A DNA stretch of 64,000 bases from Pleomorphomonas sp. PLEO (GTDB lineage Bacteria > Pseudomonadota > Alphaproteobacteria > Rhizobiales > Pleomorphomonadaceae), in NCBI RefSeq assembly GCF_041320595.1, contig NZ_CP166625.1, forward strand, positions 558,001 to 622,000, in the 5' to 3' direction. Positions 37,031 to 47,000 of this stretch are shown here, in pieces; the first letter of the stretch is position 1, and each line of letters opens with the position of its first letter. Under the pieces are notes generated by a model. It saw only the letters and a program-made list of their open reading frames with translations, made no database searches and was not told the DNA's origin. The position numbers and the translations under genes are program-made.

Positions 37031-37849
37031 ATGTCCGCAGTTCAGACCGCGACGCCTTTCGAGACCGTTCGCACCCCAGATCCAGCCAGCCGGCCGATCA
37101 AGATCCACGCGGCGACCGTCAGGGTAACCTATGGTCAGAAGGAAGCCCTGCACGGGGTTTCCATCGATATCGCCGAGAAGGCAGTCACCGCTTTCATCGG
37201 GCCCTCGGGCTGTGGCAAGTCCACCTTCCTGCGTTGCATCAACCGCATGAACGACACCATCGCCGGGGCCCGCGTCGAGGGCACCATTACCCTCGACGAT
37301 CGCAATATCTATGATCCAGACCTCGACGTGGTCGAGCTCAGAGCACGTGTTGGCATGGTGTTCCAGAAGCCGAATCCGTTCCCGAAATCGATCTTCGACA
37401 ATGTTGCCTACGGGCCGCGCATCCACGGTCTCGCCCGCTCCAAGGCCGATCTTGAGGAAATCGTCGTCACCTCGCTTCAGAAGGCGTCGCTTTTCAACGA
37501 AGTGAAAGATCGCCTCAACGAGCCTGGAACCGGCCTGTCCGGCGGTCAGCAGCAGCGGCTTTGCATTGCGCGCGCCATCGCCGTATCGCCGGAAGTCATC
37601 TTGATGGACGAGCCCTGTTCGGCACTCGACCCGATCGCCACCGCCAAGGTGGAGGAGCTGATCGACGAACTTCGCGCCAACTTCACGATCGTCATCGTGA
37701 CGCACTCGATGCAGCAGGCCGCGCGCGTGTCGCAACGCACCGCCTTTTTCCATCTCGGGCATCTGATTGAAGAAGGCCCCACCGACCACGTCTTCACCAA
37801 CCCGCTCGAGCAGCGGACGCAAGACTACATTACGGGCCGCTTCGGCTGA
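37031..37849 (+). CDS. pstB: Phosphate ABC transporter ATPase PstB
   Basis: A 272-residue ATPase. It has Walker [20 protein letters not shown], the Q-loop [15 protein letters not shown], signature LSGGQQQRL and Walker [18 protein letters not shown], all diagnostic of PstB. It energises phosphate import and, with PhoU, helps signal to PhoR. The ATG at 37031 lies 22 bases after pstA. Confidence 0.97.
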   Translation: MSAVQTATPFETVRTPDPASRPIKIHAATVRVTYGQKEALHGVSIDIAEKAVTAFIGPSGCGKSTFLRCINRMNDTIAGARVEGTITLDDRNIYDPDLDVVELRARVGMVFQKPNPFPKSIFDNVAYGPRIHGLARSKADLEEIVVTSLQKASLFNEVKDRLNEPGTGLSGGQQQRLCIARAIAVSPEVILMDEPCSALDPIATAKVEELIDELRANFTIVIVTHSMQQAARVSQRTAFFHLGHLIEEGPTDHVFTNPLEQRTQDYITGRFG

Positions 37850-37871
37850 CCGGAAACGGCAGGAGATTTCC

Positions 37872-38579
37872 ATGGAACATACGGTTTCCGCCTACGACGA
37901 CGACCTCAAGGCAATCGCACGCATGGTCACCGAGATCGGCGGCCTCGCAGAGCGCGCGGTTGGTGACGCTGTCGAATCGCTGACGCGCCTCGACATTGGC
38001 CTCGCGCAACGCGTGATCGCCAACGACAAGGAACTCGACCGGCTTCAGCGCGAGATTGAGGACAAGTCGATCCTGGTGATTGCCCGTCGTCAGCCGATGG
38101 CCAGCGACCTCCGAGAAATCGTCGGCGCCATGCGCATCGCCAACGATATCGAACGCGTCGGCGATCTTGCCAAGAACATTGCCAAGCGCGTCGTCGCCAT
38201 CAACGGCGTCTTCCCGCACAAGCAGCTGATCACCGGTGTCGAGCATCTTTGCGAGATCGCGCTGCAGCAGCTCAAAAAGGTGCTGGACGCCTATGCCAGC
38301 CAGGATGACCAGGCGGCCAACGCCGTCCGTCAACGCGACAACGAGATCGACGCGCTCTACACTTCACTGTTCCGCGAACTCCTCACCTATATGATGGAGG
38401 ATCCGCGAAACCTCACGTTCTGCATCCACCTCTTGTTCTGTGCCAAGAACATCGAGCGTATCGGCGACCACGCAACGAACATTGCCGAATCGGTGCACTA
38501 TGTGGTGACGGGCCGGTCTTACGAGGATGAGCGGCCGAAAGCCGACACCTCGATCGCCAGTACCATCGCCGGATCCTGA
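37872..38579 (+). CDS. phoU: Phosphate signalling protein PhoU
   Basis: A 235-residue helical protein with two PhoU repeats; metal-binding motifs MRIANDIERVGDLAKNIAKR (repeat 1) and AKNIERIGDHATNIAESV (repeat 2) are intact. PhoU links the Pst transporter to PhoR and keeps the regulon off when phosphate is plentiful. The ATG at 37872 follows AGGAGAT. It lies 22 bases after pstB and just before phoB. Confidence 0.96.
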   Translation: MEHTVSAYDDDLKAIARMVTEIGGLAERAVGDAVESLTRLDIGLAQRVIANDKELDRLQREIEDKSILVIARRQPMASDLREIVGAMRIANDIERVGDLAKNIAKRVVAINGVFPHKQLITGVEHLCEIALQQLKKVLDAYASQDDQAANAVRQRDNEIDALYTSLFRELLTYMMEDPRNLTFCIHLLFCAKNIERIGDHATNIAESVHYVVTGRSYEDERPKADTSIASTIAGS

Positions 38580-38601
38580 GCTGCGGGAGCTGAAAACGAC
38601 C

Positions 38602-39297
38602 ATGGCCAAGGTGATGATCGTCGAGGACGAAGAGGCGGTGTCGTTGATGCTGCGCTACAACCTTGAGGCCGAGGGCTTCGAGGTCGAGCAGGCGTTTCGC
38701 GGCGACGAGGCCGACATTCGCCTCAAGGAGATCACTCCTGATCTGTTGCTGCTCGACTGGATGCTGCCGGGCCTTTCGGGTATCGAGCTTTGCCGTCGCC
38801 TCAGGGCACGACCAGAGACCGAGCGGCTGCCGGTGATCATGCTGACGGCGCGTGGCGAGGAATCGGAACGGGTGCGCGGCCTTGCCACCGGCGCCGACGA
38901 TTATGTCGTAAAGCCCTTCTCGGTTCCGGAGTTGATTGCCCGCGTCAAGGCGATGCTGAGGCGCGCCAAACCGGAGACGGTATCGAACCTTCTGATGGCC
39001 GGTGACATCGAGCTGGATCGGGAGACTCGGCGTGTTCGTCGCTCGGCGCGCGAAATTCATCTCGGACCGACGGAATTCCGCCTGCTGGAATTCCTGATGC
39101 AGTCGCCGGGCCGGGTGTTTTCGCGTGAGCAGCTTCTCAACGGTGTTTGGGGTCATGACGTTTACGTCGATGAGCGAACCGTCGATGTCCATGTCGGCCG
39201 CCTCAGAAAGTCGATCAACCGCGGTCGCGTCCGTGACCCTATCCGCACGGTGCGCGGTTCCGGCTATTCCTTCGACGAGAAATTCGCGACCAGTTGA
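38602..39297 (+). CDS. phoB: Phosphate-regulon response regulator PhoB
   Basis: A 231-residue OmpR/PhoB-family regulator. The receiver domain has the acidic pair in VEDEE, the phospho-acceptor Asp52 in LLLLDWMLPG, and Lys104 in DDYVVKPF. The winged-helix DNA-binding domain (about residues 130-228) has PTEFRLLEFLMQSPGRVFSR and RTVRGSGYSF. Phosphorylated by PhoR, it should act at the Pho box before pstS. Last gene of the cluster. Confidence 0.96.
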   Translation: MAKVMIVEDEEAVSLMLRYNLEAEGFEVEQAFRGDEADIRLKEITPDLLLLDWMLPGLSGIELCRRLRARPETERLPVIMLTARGEESERVRGLATGADDYVVKPFSVPELIARVKAMLRRAKPETVSNLLMAGDIELDRETRRVRRSAREIHLGPTEFRLLEFLMQSPGRVFSREQLLNGVWGHDVYVDERTVDVHVGRLRKSINRGRVRDPIRTVRGSGYSFDEKFATS

Positions 39298-39302
39298 AGG
39301 TT

Positions 39303-39334
39303 TGGCGAGCGGGCGGTCTGCCCTCCGCTCGCCA
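39303..39334 (+). terminator. Hairpin after phoB
   Basis: TGGCGAGCGG pairs with CCGCTCGCCA across a 12-base loop, six bases after the phoB stop. There is no T-run, so it is either a weak or a Rho-assisted terminator. Confidence 0.5.
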
Positions 39335-39480
39335 GATCGGCTTCAAGGCGTCTTTGCCTCAAATGGTGTTGAGGGCTTTGGCGGTTGGCTTTCGAAGCCT
39401 GCTCAGGCGGCTTCTTGTCGCTTACCTTCCGCGTCCTGATGGTCTAGGTTCCCCTCCGATTATGCAGGAGAGGGCCTGAC

Positions 39481-40686
39481 ATGCTGGCGGGCAAGCGCAT
39501 TCTGATCGTCATTGGTGGCGGTATCGCCGCCTACAAGGTGCTTGAAGTCATTCGGCGCCTCAAAGAACGCGGCGCCGAGGTCCGGGTGATCCTGACGCGC
39601 TCGGGCAAGGAATTCGTGACGCCGATGACGGTGGGCGCACTCTCCGGCCAGAAGGTGTTCAGCGACCTGTTCGACCCCACCGAAGAGCAGGATATCGGCC
39701 ACATCGTGCTGTCTCGCGACACCGACCTGGTCCTGGTGGCGCCAGCTACCGCCAATCTCATCGCCCGCATGGCGAACGGCATTGCCGACGAGCTTGCCAC
39801 GGCAAGCCTGCTTGCCGCCGCTGCGCCGATCATCATCTGCCCGGCCATGAACCAACGCATGTGGGCGCATCCGGCAACCCAACGGAATGCGGCGCAGCTT
39901 GCCGCCGACGGTGTTCGTTTCATCGGCCCGGCCGAAGGGCGAATGGCCGAGCGTGGCGAAGCCGGGGTTGGCCGTCTGTCCGAGCCGATGGAGATCGTCG
40001 CCAGCGTGGAGGCCTTTTTTGCCGAAGGCGAGCGGGCAAAGCTGCTCGCCGGCAGGCATGTGCTCGTCACATCCGGCCCGACCATCGAGCCGATTGACCC
40101 GGTGCGCTTCATCACCAACCGTTCCTCGGGCAAGCAGGGGCATGCCATTGCCGCCGCCGCCGCGCGAGCCGGCGCCCGAGTAACGCTCATATCCGGTCCC
40201 GTCTCCATCCCCGACCCGCTGGGCGTCAGTATCGTCCGTGTCGAAACGGCGCGTGAAATGCTCGACGCGGTGTTCGCCGCTCTGCCGGCCGACGTGGCTG
40301 TGATGGCCGCCGCCGTTTCCGATTGGCGGCCGTCGGAAGTCGCAGCTGAAAAGATCAAGAAGGCGGCAGGTGATCCGCCGCCGCTGTCTTTCGTTGAAAA
40401 CCCAGACATTCTGGCAATGCTGGGCCACGACAGACAAAGGCCGAAATTGGTAGTTGGATTCGCCGCCGAAACGACTGATGTCGAGGCAAATGCTGCCCGC
40501 AAGCTTGCTGCCAAGGGAGCCGACTATATCGTTGCCAACGACGTATCCCCGGACAGCGGCGTATTTGGCGGCGACCGCAACAACGTACACATCCTGTCGG
40601 CGGCCGGCGTCAGTACCTGGCCAACACTTTCCAAAGATGAGGTCGCTGAACGGCTGATCGCGCTGATCGCCGAGCAACTCGGCTGA
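39481..40686 (+). CDS. coaBC: Bifunctional phosphopantothenoylcysteine decarboxylase/synthase CoaBC
   Basis: A 401-residue two-domain enzyme of coenzyme A synthesis. CoaC flavin decarboxylase domain (residues about 1-180): GGGIAAYKVLEVIRRLKERG, VLVAPATANLIARMANGIAD, PAMNQRMW. CoaB synthase domain (about 190-400): VTSGPTIEPIDPVRFITNRS, AAAVSDWRP and the KIKK motif. The ATG at 39481 follows AGAGGG. It starts 46 bases before dut on the same strand, as in many proteobacteria. Confidence 0.96.
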   Translation: MLAGKRILIVIGGGIAAYKVLEVIRRLKERGAEVRVILTRSGKEFVTPMTVGALSGQKVFSDLFDPTEEQDIGHIVLSRDTDLVLVAPATANLIARMANGIADELATASLLAAAAPIIICPAMNQRMWAHPATQRNAAQLAADGVRFIGPAEGRMAERGEAGVGRLSEPMEIVASVEAFFAEGERAKLLAGRHVLVTSGPTIEPIDPVRFITNRSSGKQGHAIAAAAARAGARVTLISGPVSIPDPLGVSIVRVETAREMLDAVFAALPADVAVMAAAVSDWRPSEVAAEKIKKAAGDPPPLSFVENPDILAMLGHDRQRPKLVVGFAAETTDVEANAARKLAAKGADYIVANDVSPDSGVFGGDRNNVHILSAAGVSTWPTLSKDEVAERLIALIAEQLG

Positions 40687-40732
40687 GTTTTCGATTCGCA
40701 TCCGCAACGAACCGTAGTTTCGAGGTTTTCCA

Positions 40733-41179
40733 ATGGTCGATGTCGCCCTTATGCGCCTGCCGCACGCCCAGGACCTGCCGCTGCCGGCCTATCAGAGCGA
40801 GGACGCCGCCGGCGTCGATCTGGTCGCCGCCGTCGAACAGCCGCTGACGTTGTCACCGCTCGGCCGGGCTTTGGTGCCAACAGGTCTCGCCATGGCGCTA
40901 CCCTCAGGCTACGAGGCGCAGGTGCGACCGCGTTCAGGCCTGGCCGCCAAGCACGGCGTCACCGTTCTCAATTCGCCCGGTACTGTTGATGCCGACTACC
41001 GTGGCGAGGTGAAGGTAATCCTGATCAATCTCTCAGACACACCTTTCACCATTGTCCGGGGCGAACGTATCGCGCAGATGGTGATCGCGCCGGTGAGCCG
41101 CGTCCGCTTTGCCGAAACGGAAGCGCTCGACGCCACGGTCCGCGGAACCGGCGGCTTTGGATCGACGGGACGCTCGTGA
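40733..41179 (+). CDS. dut: dUTP diphosphatase
   Basis: A 148-residue dUTPase that converts dUTP to dUMP. All five motifs can be read: [51 protein letters not shown] and the C-terminal [10 protein letters not shown]. Normal trimeric dUTPase length. It follows coaBC by 46 bases and is probably in its operon. Confidence 0.97.
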   Translation: MVDVALMRLPHAQDLPLPAYQSEDAAGVDLVAAVEQPLTLSPLGRALVPTGLAMALPSGYEAQVRPRSGLAAKHGVTVLNSPGTVDADYRGEVKVILINLSDTPFTIVRGERIAQMVIAPVSRVRFAETEALDATVRGTGGFGSTGRS

Positions 41180-41329
41180 AGAGAGAGTAATTATTCCTAC
41201 CAATTAGCCGTTATTAGGTATCATTTTCCAATCCACTCGTTCGTTACGACCTCGGTTGACTGGTGGCCTTCTGCCGCCGTCGATAGAATGGTGCCAATTC
41301 CATAGGGTTCGCAGCAACGAGGACTTCTC

Positions 41330-42295
41330 ATGAGCGATCTTTCCCGCCGCGGTCGCGGCAAGATCTACGCCTCCATCACCGATACCATCGGCGACACTCC
41401 GCTTGTGCGCTTCGACAAGCTCGCCAAGGAAAATGGTGTCAAAGCGACCATTCTCGGCAAGCTGGAGTTCTTCAACCCGATTGCGTCGGTCAAGGACCGC
41501 ATCGGTGTGGCGATGATCGAGGCGCTCGAGGCTCAGGGAAAGATCAAGCCTGGCGAATCCACCCTGATCGAGCCGACCTCGGGCAACACCGGTATCGCAC
41601 TCGCTTTCGTCGCGGCGGCCAAGGGTTACCGGCTTATCCTGGTCATGCCGGAATCGATGTCCATCGAACGGCGCAAGATGCTGAAGTTGCTCGGTGCGGA
41701 ACTTGAGCTGACCGAAGCGGCCAAGGGTATGAAGGGCGCCATTGCCAAGGCAGGAGAGCTGGCCGCCAGCATTCCCGGTGCCGTTATCCCCCAGCAGTTC
41801 GAAAACCCGGCCAACCCGGAAGTTCACCGCATCAGCACCGCTGAGGAGATCTGGAACGATACCGAGGGTAAGGTCGACATCTTCGTTGCCGGCATCGGCA
41901 CCGGTGGCACGATTACCGGTGTTGGCCGCCTTCTGAAGGAACGCAAGCCCGACGTAAAAGTGGTTGCCGTCGAACCGAGCGAGAGTCCAGTGTTGTCGGG
42001 CGGTAATCCGGGGCCGCACAAGATCCAGGGCATCGGTGCCGGTTTTGTGCCTTTGGTTCTCGACACCAAGGTCTATGACGAAATCCTGCCCGTGCCCTCG
42101 GAAGAAGCGCTCGCCACCGCTCGCCAAGTGGCGAGATTGGAAGGCGTGCCGGTCGGCATTTCCTCGGGCGCTGCCTTAGCGGCGGCGGTCAAGCTTGGAC
42201 AGCGACCGGAAAACGCCGGCAAGACCATTGTGGTGATCGTGCCGTCGTTTGCCGAGCGCTACTTGTCGACCGCGCTCTTCGAGGGGCTAGCCTGA
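41330..42295 (+). CDS. cysK: Cysteine synthase A (O-acetylserine sulfhydrylase)
   Basis: A 321-residue PLP enzyme making cysteine from O-acetylserine and sulfide. The PLP lysine is Lys55 in [12 protein letters not shown]; the substrate loop [11 protein letters not shown] and phosphate loop [13 protein letters not shown] are intact. The ATG at 41330 follows CGAGGA. The 150-base gap before it is locally AT-rich and should hold its promoter. Its end overlaps the convergent NUDIX gene by 37 bases. Confidence 0.94.
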   Translation: MSDLSRRGRGKIYASITDTIGDTPLVRFDKLAKENGVKATILGKLEFFNPIASVKDRIGVAMIEALEAQGKIKPGESTLIEPTSGNTGIALAFVAAAKGYRLILVMPESMSIERRKMLKLLGAELELTEAAKGMKGAIAKAGELAASIPGAVIPQQFENPANPEVHRISTAEEIWNDTEGKVDIFVAGIGTGGTITGVGRLLKERKPDVKVVAVEPSESPVLSGGNPGPHKIQGIGAGFVPLVLDTKVYDEILPVPSEEALATARQVARLEGVPVGISSGAALAAAVKLGQRPENAGKTIVVIVPSFAERYLSTALFEGLA

Positions 42296-42798
42296 CCCCC
42301 ATCCGGCTCGCCGGACATTACGGGCGCATTATCGGCGGCGGGTACCTTCAGGGTGCCGGCCGCTTTTCTTTTGGCAAGGTCAACGAAAAAAGCAAGGATC
42401 AGGTCGCCGACGCCAGCATCCGAAACCAAAGCCGCCGCGTCCACCGGGTTGAAGAAACGCACCTCGCGCTGACCCTTTTCCTGCCAGTCATCAAGCTGCT
42501 TCTCGACGGCCAGCGGAAAAACATCAACCAACACTTTTTCCTGACGCTTGGGAAACTGCTTGATGTAGGTGAAGCGGCCAAAGGGCTTGAGCTCGGCACT
42601 ACCGATCAGACCGGCTTCTTCCATGGCCTCGGTTTCCGCGGCTTCATGCCGCTTGAGGCCTTTGATCGGCCAACCCTTGGGCAATATCCAGCGACCACTG
42701 TCTCTGGTGGTGATCATCACCACCTCATAACCGTGCGCCGTCAGGCGGTAGGGCAGGGCGGCGACTTGCCGGAACTTTTCGAGCGTCGCCTTTGCCAC
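42259..42798 (-). CDS. NUDIX hydrolase
   Basis: A 179-residue NUDIX-fold protein. The Nudix box is seen as [24 protein letters not shown] split over its usual 23 positions, with the final REAxEEAG-type helix intact as ETEAMEEAG. It resembles the short rhizobial NUDIX proteins (diphosphoinositol- or Ap4A-hydrolase-like); the substrate is unknown. I chose the GTG at 42798, which has AAGGGG six bases before it; the frame stays open to a GTG at 42903. The C-terminal codons overlap cysK on the other strand. Confidence 0.75.
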   Translation of the reverse strand: MAKATLEKFRQVAALPYRLTAHGYEVVMITTRDSGRWILPKGWPIKGLKRHEAAETEAMEEAGLIGSAELKPFGRFTYIKQFPKRQEKVLVDVFPLAVEKQLDDWQEKGQREVRFFNPVDAAALVSDAGVGDLILAFFVDLAKRKAAGTLKVPAADNAPVMSGEPDGGQASPSKSAVDK

Positions 42799-42950
42799 AA
42801 CCAACCCCTTTGGAGACTTGATCACCAAGCGCACCCCCACTGCCGGAACGGACAGGAAAGAGCGCGGTTGCGCTCTATGACATAATTTGCCGGCTAATAA
42901 CACCCTAGCCAGACCGGCTGGGAGAATCCCGCATATCCTGCTGGCAGCGA

Positions 42951-43670
42951 TCAGGCCGTTTCTGCCTGCTCACCATCATTCAAATAGATATTCCAAAGAG
43001 CTTTTTCACCGATTGTGGCGATAAACGCGATGTGCGCTTCCGTCTCGGCCGCAGTGATATGGGAGGGCAACGCAATAGGACGCGGTCGCAGGGCAACGCG
43101 ACCGCCGGTTTGTCCGGACGACGTCGTTTGCGCAGAAACGCTGAGATCGAGGCCGGCCTGTCGCCCACCGGTGAGCTCGAGGTAAACCTCGGCCAGAAGT
43201 TCGGCGTCCAGCAGAGCGCCATGTTTGACACGCCGGGATCGATCAATACCGTAGCGATTACAAAGCGCATCAAGACTGGCCGGCGCGCCGGGGTGCTTGC
43301 GGCGGGCCATCATCAGCGTATCGACGACGCGGTCGGTGCCATAGGTCGAGCGACCCGACGCCTTCAGCTCGAAATTGATGAAGCCCATATCGAAGCTGGC
43401 GTTGTGGGCAACCAGTTGGGCGTCGTCAACAAAGGCAAGGAAGGCGTCCGCCACATCGTCGAAACGTGGCTTGTCGGCCAGAAACTCGTCTGACAGACCG
43501 TGAACGTCGAAGGCTTCCTTGGGCACCGATCGGCCCGGATTGATGTAGACGTGAAAGTTGCGTCCGGTCGGGAAGCGGTTGACCACCTCGACGCAGCCAA
43601 TCTCGACGAGGCGGTCGCCGGTCTTGGGATCCAGTCCAGTGGTTTCGGTATCGAAGACGATTTCGCGCAT
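42951..43670 (-). CDS. dnaQ: DNA polymerase III epsilon subunit
   Basis: A 239-residue 3'-5' proofreading exonuclease. DEDDh motifs: ExoI FDTETTGLDP (residues 6-15), ExoII AHNASFDMGFIN, ExoIII HGALLDAELLAEVY with the catalytic histidine. The C-terminal tail should bind the polymerase alpha subunit. It follows coaE on the minus strand, the standard origin-proximal order in alphaproteobacteria. Confidence 0.96.
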   Translation of the reverse strand: MREIVFDTETTGLDPKTGDRLVEIGCVEVVNRFPTGRNFHVYINPGRSVPKEAFDVHGLSDEFLADKPRFDDVADAFLAFVDDAQLVAHNASFDMGFINFELKASGRSTYGTDRVVDTLMMARRKHPGAPASLDALCNRYGIDRSRRVKHGALLDAELLAEVYLELTGGRQAGLDLSVSAQTTSSGQTGGRVALRPRPIALPSHITAAETEAHIAFIATIGEKALWNIYLNDGEQAETA

Positions 43671-43738
43671 AGTCGAATCCTGCCCGTCGAAGGCGAGGAT
43701 TTCAAGGAAATCCGGCCTGCTTGTCCCCCGCCAATTGC

Positions 43739-44320
43739 TCAGGCAAGCAGTTGGCGAAGAAATATCGCGACGGCATCCCTGGCCGCGCCGAAGCCGTCGC
43801 CAGACGGTACCACGAAATCGGCTCGCGCCTTCTTCTCGGTGTCGGGCATCTGGCGAGCGAGAAGCGCCTCAAATTTTTCCGCCGTCATTCCAGGGCGCGC
43901 CAGTACCCGGGCGCGCTGCACCTCCGCCGGCGCCGAGACTACGACAACTTTATCAACGTCGTGATGACGGCCAGTTTCGAAGAGCAAGGGGATGTCGAGT
44001 ACCACCGCCGGCACGCCATCGGCTCGGGCTCGATCAAGGAAATCGGCTTCCACCCGGCGTACTGCCGGATGGACAATGGCTTCCAATCGACGGAAAGCAT
44101 CGGCTTCTGCCGAAAGTCGTTCGGCAAGTTTGGCGCGATCAACTCGCCCATCGATCGTGGTTCCGGGGAACACCGATTCGATTTCTTTGGCCAGCGGTCC
44201 ATCATAAAGAGCATGAACGGCGGCGTCGGCGTCAAATACCGGCAGACCCGCTTGCCGGAACAGATCGGCGGTGGTGGTCTTGCCCATGCCAATCGAACCG
44301 GTGAGGCCGATGACGATCAA
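43739..44320 (-). CDS. coaE: Dephospho-CoA kinase
   Basis: A 193-residue kinase catalysing the last step of coenzyme A synthesis. The P-loop GLTGSIGMGKTT is at residues 5-16, DADAAVH follows, and LDIPLLFETG is the family signature. Its start overlaps the aroE stop by four bases (ATGA), so the two are translationally coupled. Confidence 0.96.
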   Translation of the reverse strand: MIVIGLTGSIGMGKTTTADLFRQAGLPVFDADAAVHALYDGPLAKEIESVFPGTTIDGRVDRAKLAERLSAEADAFRRLEAIVHPAVRRVEADFLDRARADGVPAVVLDIPLLFETGRHHDVDKVVVVSAPAEVQRARVLARPGMTAEKFEALLARQMPDTEKKARADFVVPSGDGFGAARDAVAIFLRQLLA

Positions 44321-45135
44321 AGGTCTGCCTCGATCAACGCGCGGAGTTCGGGGGTCACCGCCGGCCGGCGTTCGAACCAGCGAGCAAATCCAGGCACCGC
44401 CTGATGCAGCAGCATGCCGAGGCCGTCGGCGATACGAAGACCACGATCAGTGGCGGCTTGGAGAAATGGCGTGACGAGCGGCACGTAGACAATATCGGTG
44501 ATCACCGCATCGCTCGGCACAACGCTCATGTCGAGATCTATGGCCCCATCACCCTTCATGCCGAGTGAGGTGGTATTGACGATAAAACCGGCTGTTACCG
44601 CGTATCGATTCGCAGCCGAAAGGACGTCCGCCGACGCCCGCCCAGGATAACGCTCGGCCAGTGCCTCGGCCCGCGACAGTGTACGGTTGACGATACGTAC
44701 CATGAAGCCGCGTTCGACAAGGGCATCCACCACGGCGGCGGCGGCGCCACCGGCACCGAGCACCAATGCCTCGCCGGGTATCTTGGCCCAGCCGGGAGCG
44801 CGTTCGTCGAGATTGGCGACAAAGCCGACACCATCGGTGTTGTCGGCACAGAGCTCGCCATTTTCCATCCAGAGCGTATTGGCAGCACCGATACGTTCGA
44901 CGATCGGCTGCCGATGACCTGCCGCGCGGGCAGCAATTTCCTTATAGGGAATGGTCACGTTGCAACCGGCGAGGCCACTGTCGGCAAAGCGGGCAAAAAA
45001 GCTGTCGATTCGGTCGGGTTCGATCGCGAGGCGTCGATAATCGCCATCGATGCCGAAGTGCTCAAGCCAGTGACTGTGGATCAGCGGCGAGCGCGACTGG
45101 CTCACCGGCCAGCCAATGACGGCAGCGCGGATCAT
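44317..45135 (-). CDS. aroE: Shikimate dehydrogenase (NADP+)
   Basis: A 272-residue enzyme of aromatic amino acid synthesis. Shikimate-binding SQSRSPLIHSHWL, the catalytic lysine in NVTIPYKEIAARA, the aspartate in DNTDGVGF, and the nucleotide motif LGAGGAAAAVVDAL are visible. It lies between maf and coaE; both junctions overlap by four bases. Confidence 0.96.
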   Translation of the reverse strand: MIRAAVIGWPVSQSRSPLIHSHWLEHFGIDGDYRRLAIEPDRIDSFFARFADSGLAGCNVTIPYKEIAARAAGHRQPIVERIGAANTLWMENGELCADNTDGVGFVANLDERAPGWAKIPGEALVLGAGGAAAAVVDALVERGFMVRIVNRTLSRAEALAERYPGRASADVLSAANRYAVTAGFIVNTTSLGMKGDGAIDLDMSVVPSDAVITDIVYVPLVTPFLQAATDRGLRIADGLGMLLHQAVPGFARWFERRPAVTPELRALIEADL

Positions 45136-45719
45136 TGTTCGATTATCCTTTCCTCACGCAGAAACTCGAGCAGCGGCAACAGCGGCAGGCCAAGAATTGT
45201 GAAATGATTGCCTTCGATTTCCTCGAACAGTTGAACGCCGTAGCCTTCGAGCTGATAGGCGCCGACCGAGCCCAATATCGCCTCACCGACAACCGCGAGA
45301 TAATGACTTATGAAGCGCGTCGACAACGGCCGCATCGTCAACTTCGCATCATCGACGGCACGATGAAGAACCTCGCCGTTCCGGGCGAGCGACAAGGCGG
45401 AATGAAGTTCGTGGGTGCGACCGGAGAGACGGGAAAGCTGTCGGCCGGCTTCCTCGCGATCCCTTGGCTTGTGAAAACGCTCCTCGCCAAGCGACAGCGT
45501 CTGATCGGCTCCGATAACCAGGTCACCCGGTCGACGTAGCGATACCTCCACCGCCTTCACATCGGCGAGTGCCTGCGCTACGTCGGCCGCGGAAAGCCCA
45601 ACGAGATCTTCCTCGATGAGACGCTCGTCGACATCGGCCGGCACTCTTTTGAAGATAAGACCGGCACCGGTTAGGAGGGCGGCGCGGGCGGCGCTGGCCG
45701 AGGCAAGGACAAGGCTCAT
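45132..45719 (-). CDS. maf: Maf-family nucleoside triphosphate pyrophosphatase
   Basis: A 195-residue Maf/Ham1-superfamily enzyme that hydrolyses dTTP/UTP or modified nucleotides. It begins LVLASASAARAALL, has VIGADQTLSL with the catalytic aspartate, and SVGAYQLEGYGVQLFEEIEG near the end. Substrate subgroup is not assigned. It is part of the ppsR-maf-aroE-coaE-dnaQ series. Confidence 0.93.
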   Translation of the reverse strand: MSLVLASASAARAALLTGAGLIFKRVPADVDERLIEEDLVGLSAADVAQALADVKAVEVSLRRPGDLVIGADQTLSLGEERFHKPRDREEAGRQLSRLSGRTHELHSALSLARNGEVLHRAVDDAKLTMRPLSTRFISHYLAVVGEAILGSVGAYQLEGYGVQLFEEIEGNHFTILGLPLLPLLEFLREERIIEQ

Positions 45720-45722
45720 CGG

Positions 45723-46580
45723 TCACCCGGCGTCTGAAAAGGGATCGAGCATTTTGCCATAGCGATGTTGATCCCAGAGGGCGAGAATGGCGGCGGCGGT
45801 TTCCTCGATCGACCGGCGGGTAACGTCGATCATCGGCCAGCCATGCTCGGTGCAGAGGCGCTTGGAGTAGAGAATCTCCTGAGCGATCGACGCCTTGTCC
45901 ACATAGGTTGAATTCTGATTCTGGTCGGCCAGAGCCAAAAGTCGGTTCTGACGAACATGCATGATGCGCTCGGCCGTGGCGATCAAGCAAACAACGAGCG
46001 GCCGCCGAGCAGAGATCACCTTATCGGTAATGGGAATGCCGGGCACCAGCGGCACGTTGGCCGTGCGGATGCCACGATTGGCGAGATAAATCGACGTTGG
46101 CGTCTTCGAGGTGCGACTGATGCCGATCAGGATGACGTCGGTCTCCTCTATGTCATCGGGCAGGGCGCCGTCGTCGTGGGCCAACGTGAAATTCAGCGCG
46201 TCGATGCGCTTGAAATAGTCGGCATCCATCGCGTGCTGCGCACCGGCCTTACCGATGGCCTGTACCTTGAAGAAGGAACGGAACACGTCAAACACCGGCC
46301 GCAACACGTCGATGCAGGGAATGGCGGCGGCCTGACAGGCCTCCTCGAGTCGTATCGCAAGGTCCTGTTGCACCAGGGTGTAAAGAACGATGCCAGGCGC
46401 CGCCTCGATATCGGCAATGACGCGTTCGATGTGCCGCACTGACCGAACCAGCGGATAGATGTGCTCGATCGCCACCATCGATTCATATTGAGCGGTGGCC
46501 GCCCGGCCAACGGCAAGCAGCGTCTCGCCGGTGGAATCGGAGACGAGATGGATATGGAAATAGGTCTGGCCCCGCTTCAT
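45723..46580 (-). CDS. ppsR: PPDK regulatory kinase/phosphorylase (DUF299, PpsR/PDRP type)
   Basis: A 285-residue bifunctional regulatory protein that phosphorylates and dephosphorylates pyruvate phosphate dikinase or PEP synthase. It begins FHIHLVSDSTGET; the P-loop-like GISRTSKTPTSIYLANRG is near residue 157. Whether its partner is PPDK or PEP synthase cannot be told here. In alphaproteobacteria this gene flanks the origin opposite hemE, as here. Confidence 0.93.
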   Translation of the reverse strand: MKRGQTYFHIHLVSDSTGETLLAVGRAATAQYESMVAIEHIYPLVRSVRHIERVIADIEAAPGIVLYTLVQQDLAIRLEEACQAAAIPCIDVLRPVFDVFRSFFKVQAIGKAGAQHAMDADYFKRIDALNFTLAHDDGALPDDIEETDVILIGISRTSKTPTSIYLANRGIRTANVPLVPGIPITDKVISARRPLVVCLIATAERIMHVRQNRLLALADQNQNSTYVDKASIAQEILYSKRLCTEHGWPMIDVTRRSIEETAAAILALWDQHRYGKMLDPFSDAG

Positions 46581-46599
46581 AGCCGGCGTGCTCCGAAAG

Positions 46600-47000
46600 A
46601 ACGGCGACGCAGCATCTCAGATGGCGCAGTGCTTGGCGAGTTCTTTTTTGCCAATTACGATCAATGGTTTGGCTACGCTGGCTGGTCCGCTGTCCACAGA
46701 GGGACACCCATCGTGGGGATGAGCGTGGACAAAAACAGCCTTTCCTTGGGTGCCGGATCGACCCCTGTGGGTAAGCCGCCAAACCGTCAACAGGACAGGC
46801 CAATGGGCACTGTCTTGACGGTGTCTGTGGGTGCTGTGCAAAAGCGGCGCTGATGCTTAATGGTTCATTAACTGTTCGGCGGTCATCCCCATTAACCATT
46901 CGTTAAGAATTGCGGCATTCCGCCATCCGCTACAGTTTTCCACAAAAGCCACAGGCCACCGGTTCAAATGACGCTACCGCTGTCGAGCAGAGACGCTTCG
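46600..47000. other. Probable chromosomal replication origin (oriC)
   Basis: This gene-free gap lies between ppsR and hemE, the place of oriC in Caulobacter and relatives. DnaA-box-like nonamers (consensus TTATCCACA) are CTGTCCACA at 46690, TTGTCCACG (minus) at 46724-46732, TTACCCACA (minus) at 46766-46774 and TTTTCCACA at 46936-46944. An IHF-like sequence (ATCAA-N4-TTG) is at 46660-46671. Two perfect CtrA sites sit between the boxes. Strand asymmetry was not computed, so the call rests on context and motifs. Confidence 0.8.
46857..46907. promoter_or_regulatory. Two CtrA-type sites (TTAA-N7-TTAA) in oriC
   Basis: TTAATGGTTCATTAAC at 46857-46872 and TTAACCATTCGTTAAG at 46892-46907 both fit TTAA-N7-TTAA exactly, 35 bases apart. 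In Caulobacter CtrA binds such sites in the origin to block initiation and also represses the hemE-side promoter. Confidence 0.8.
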
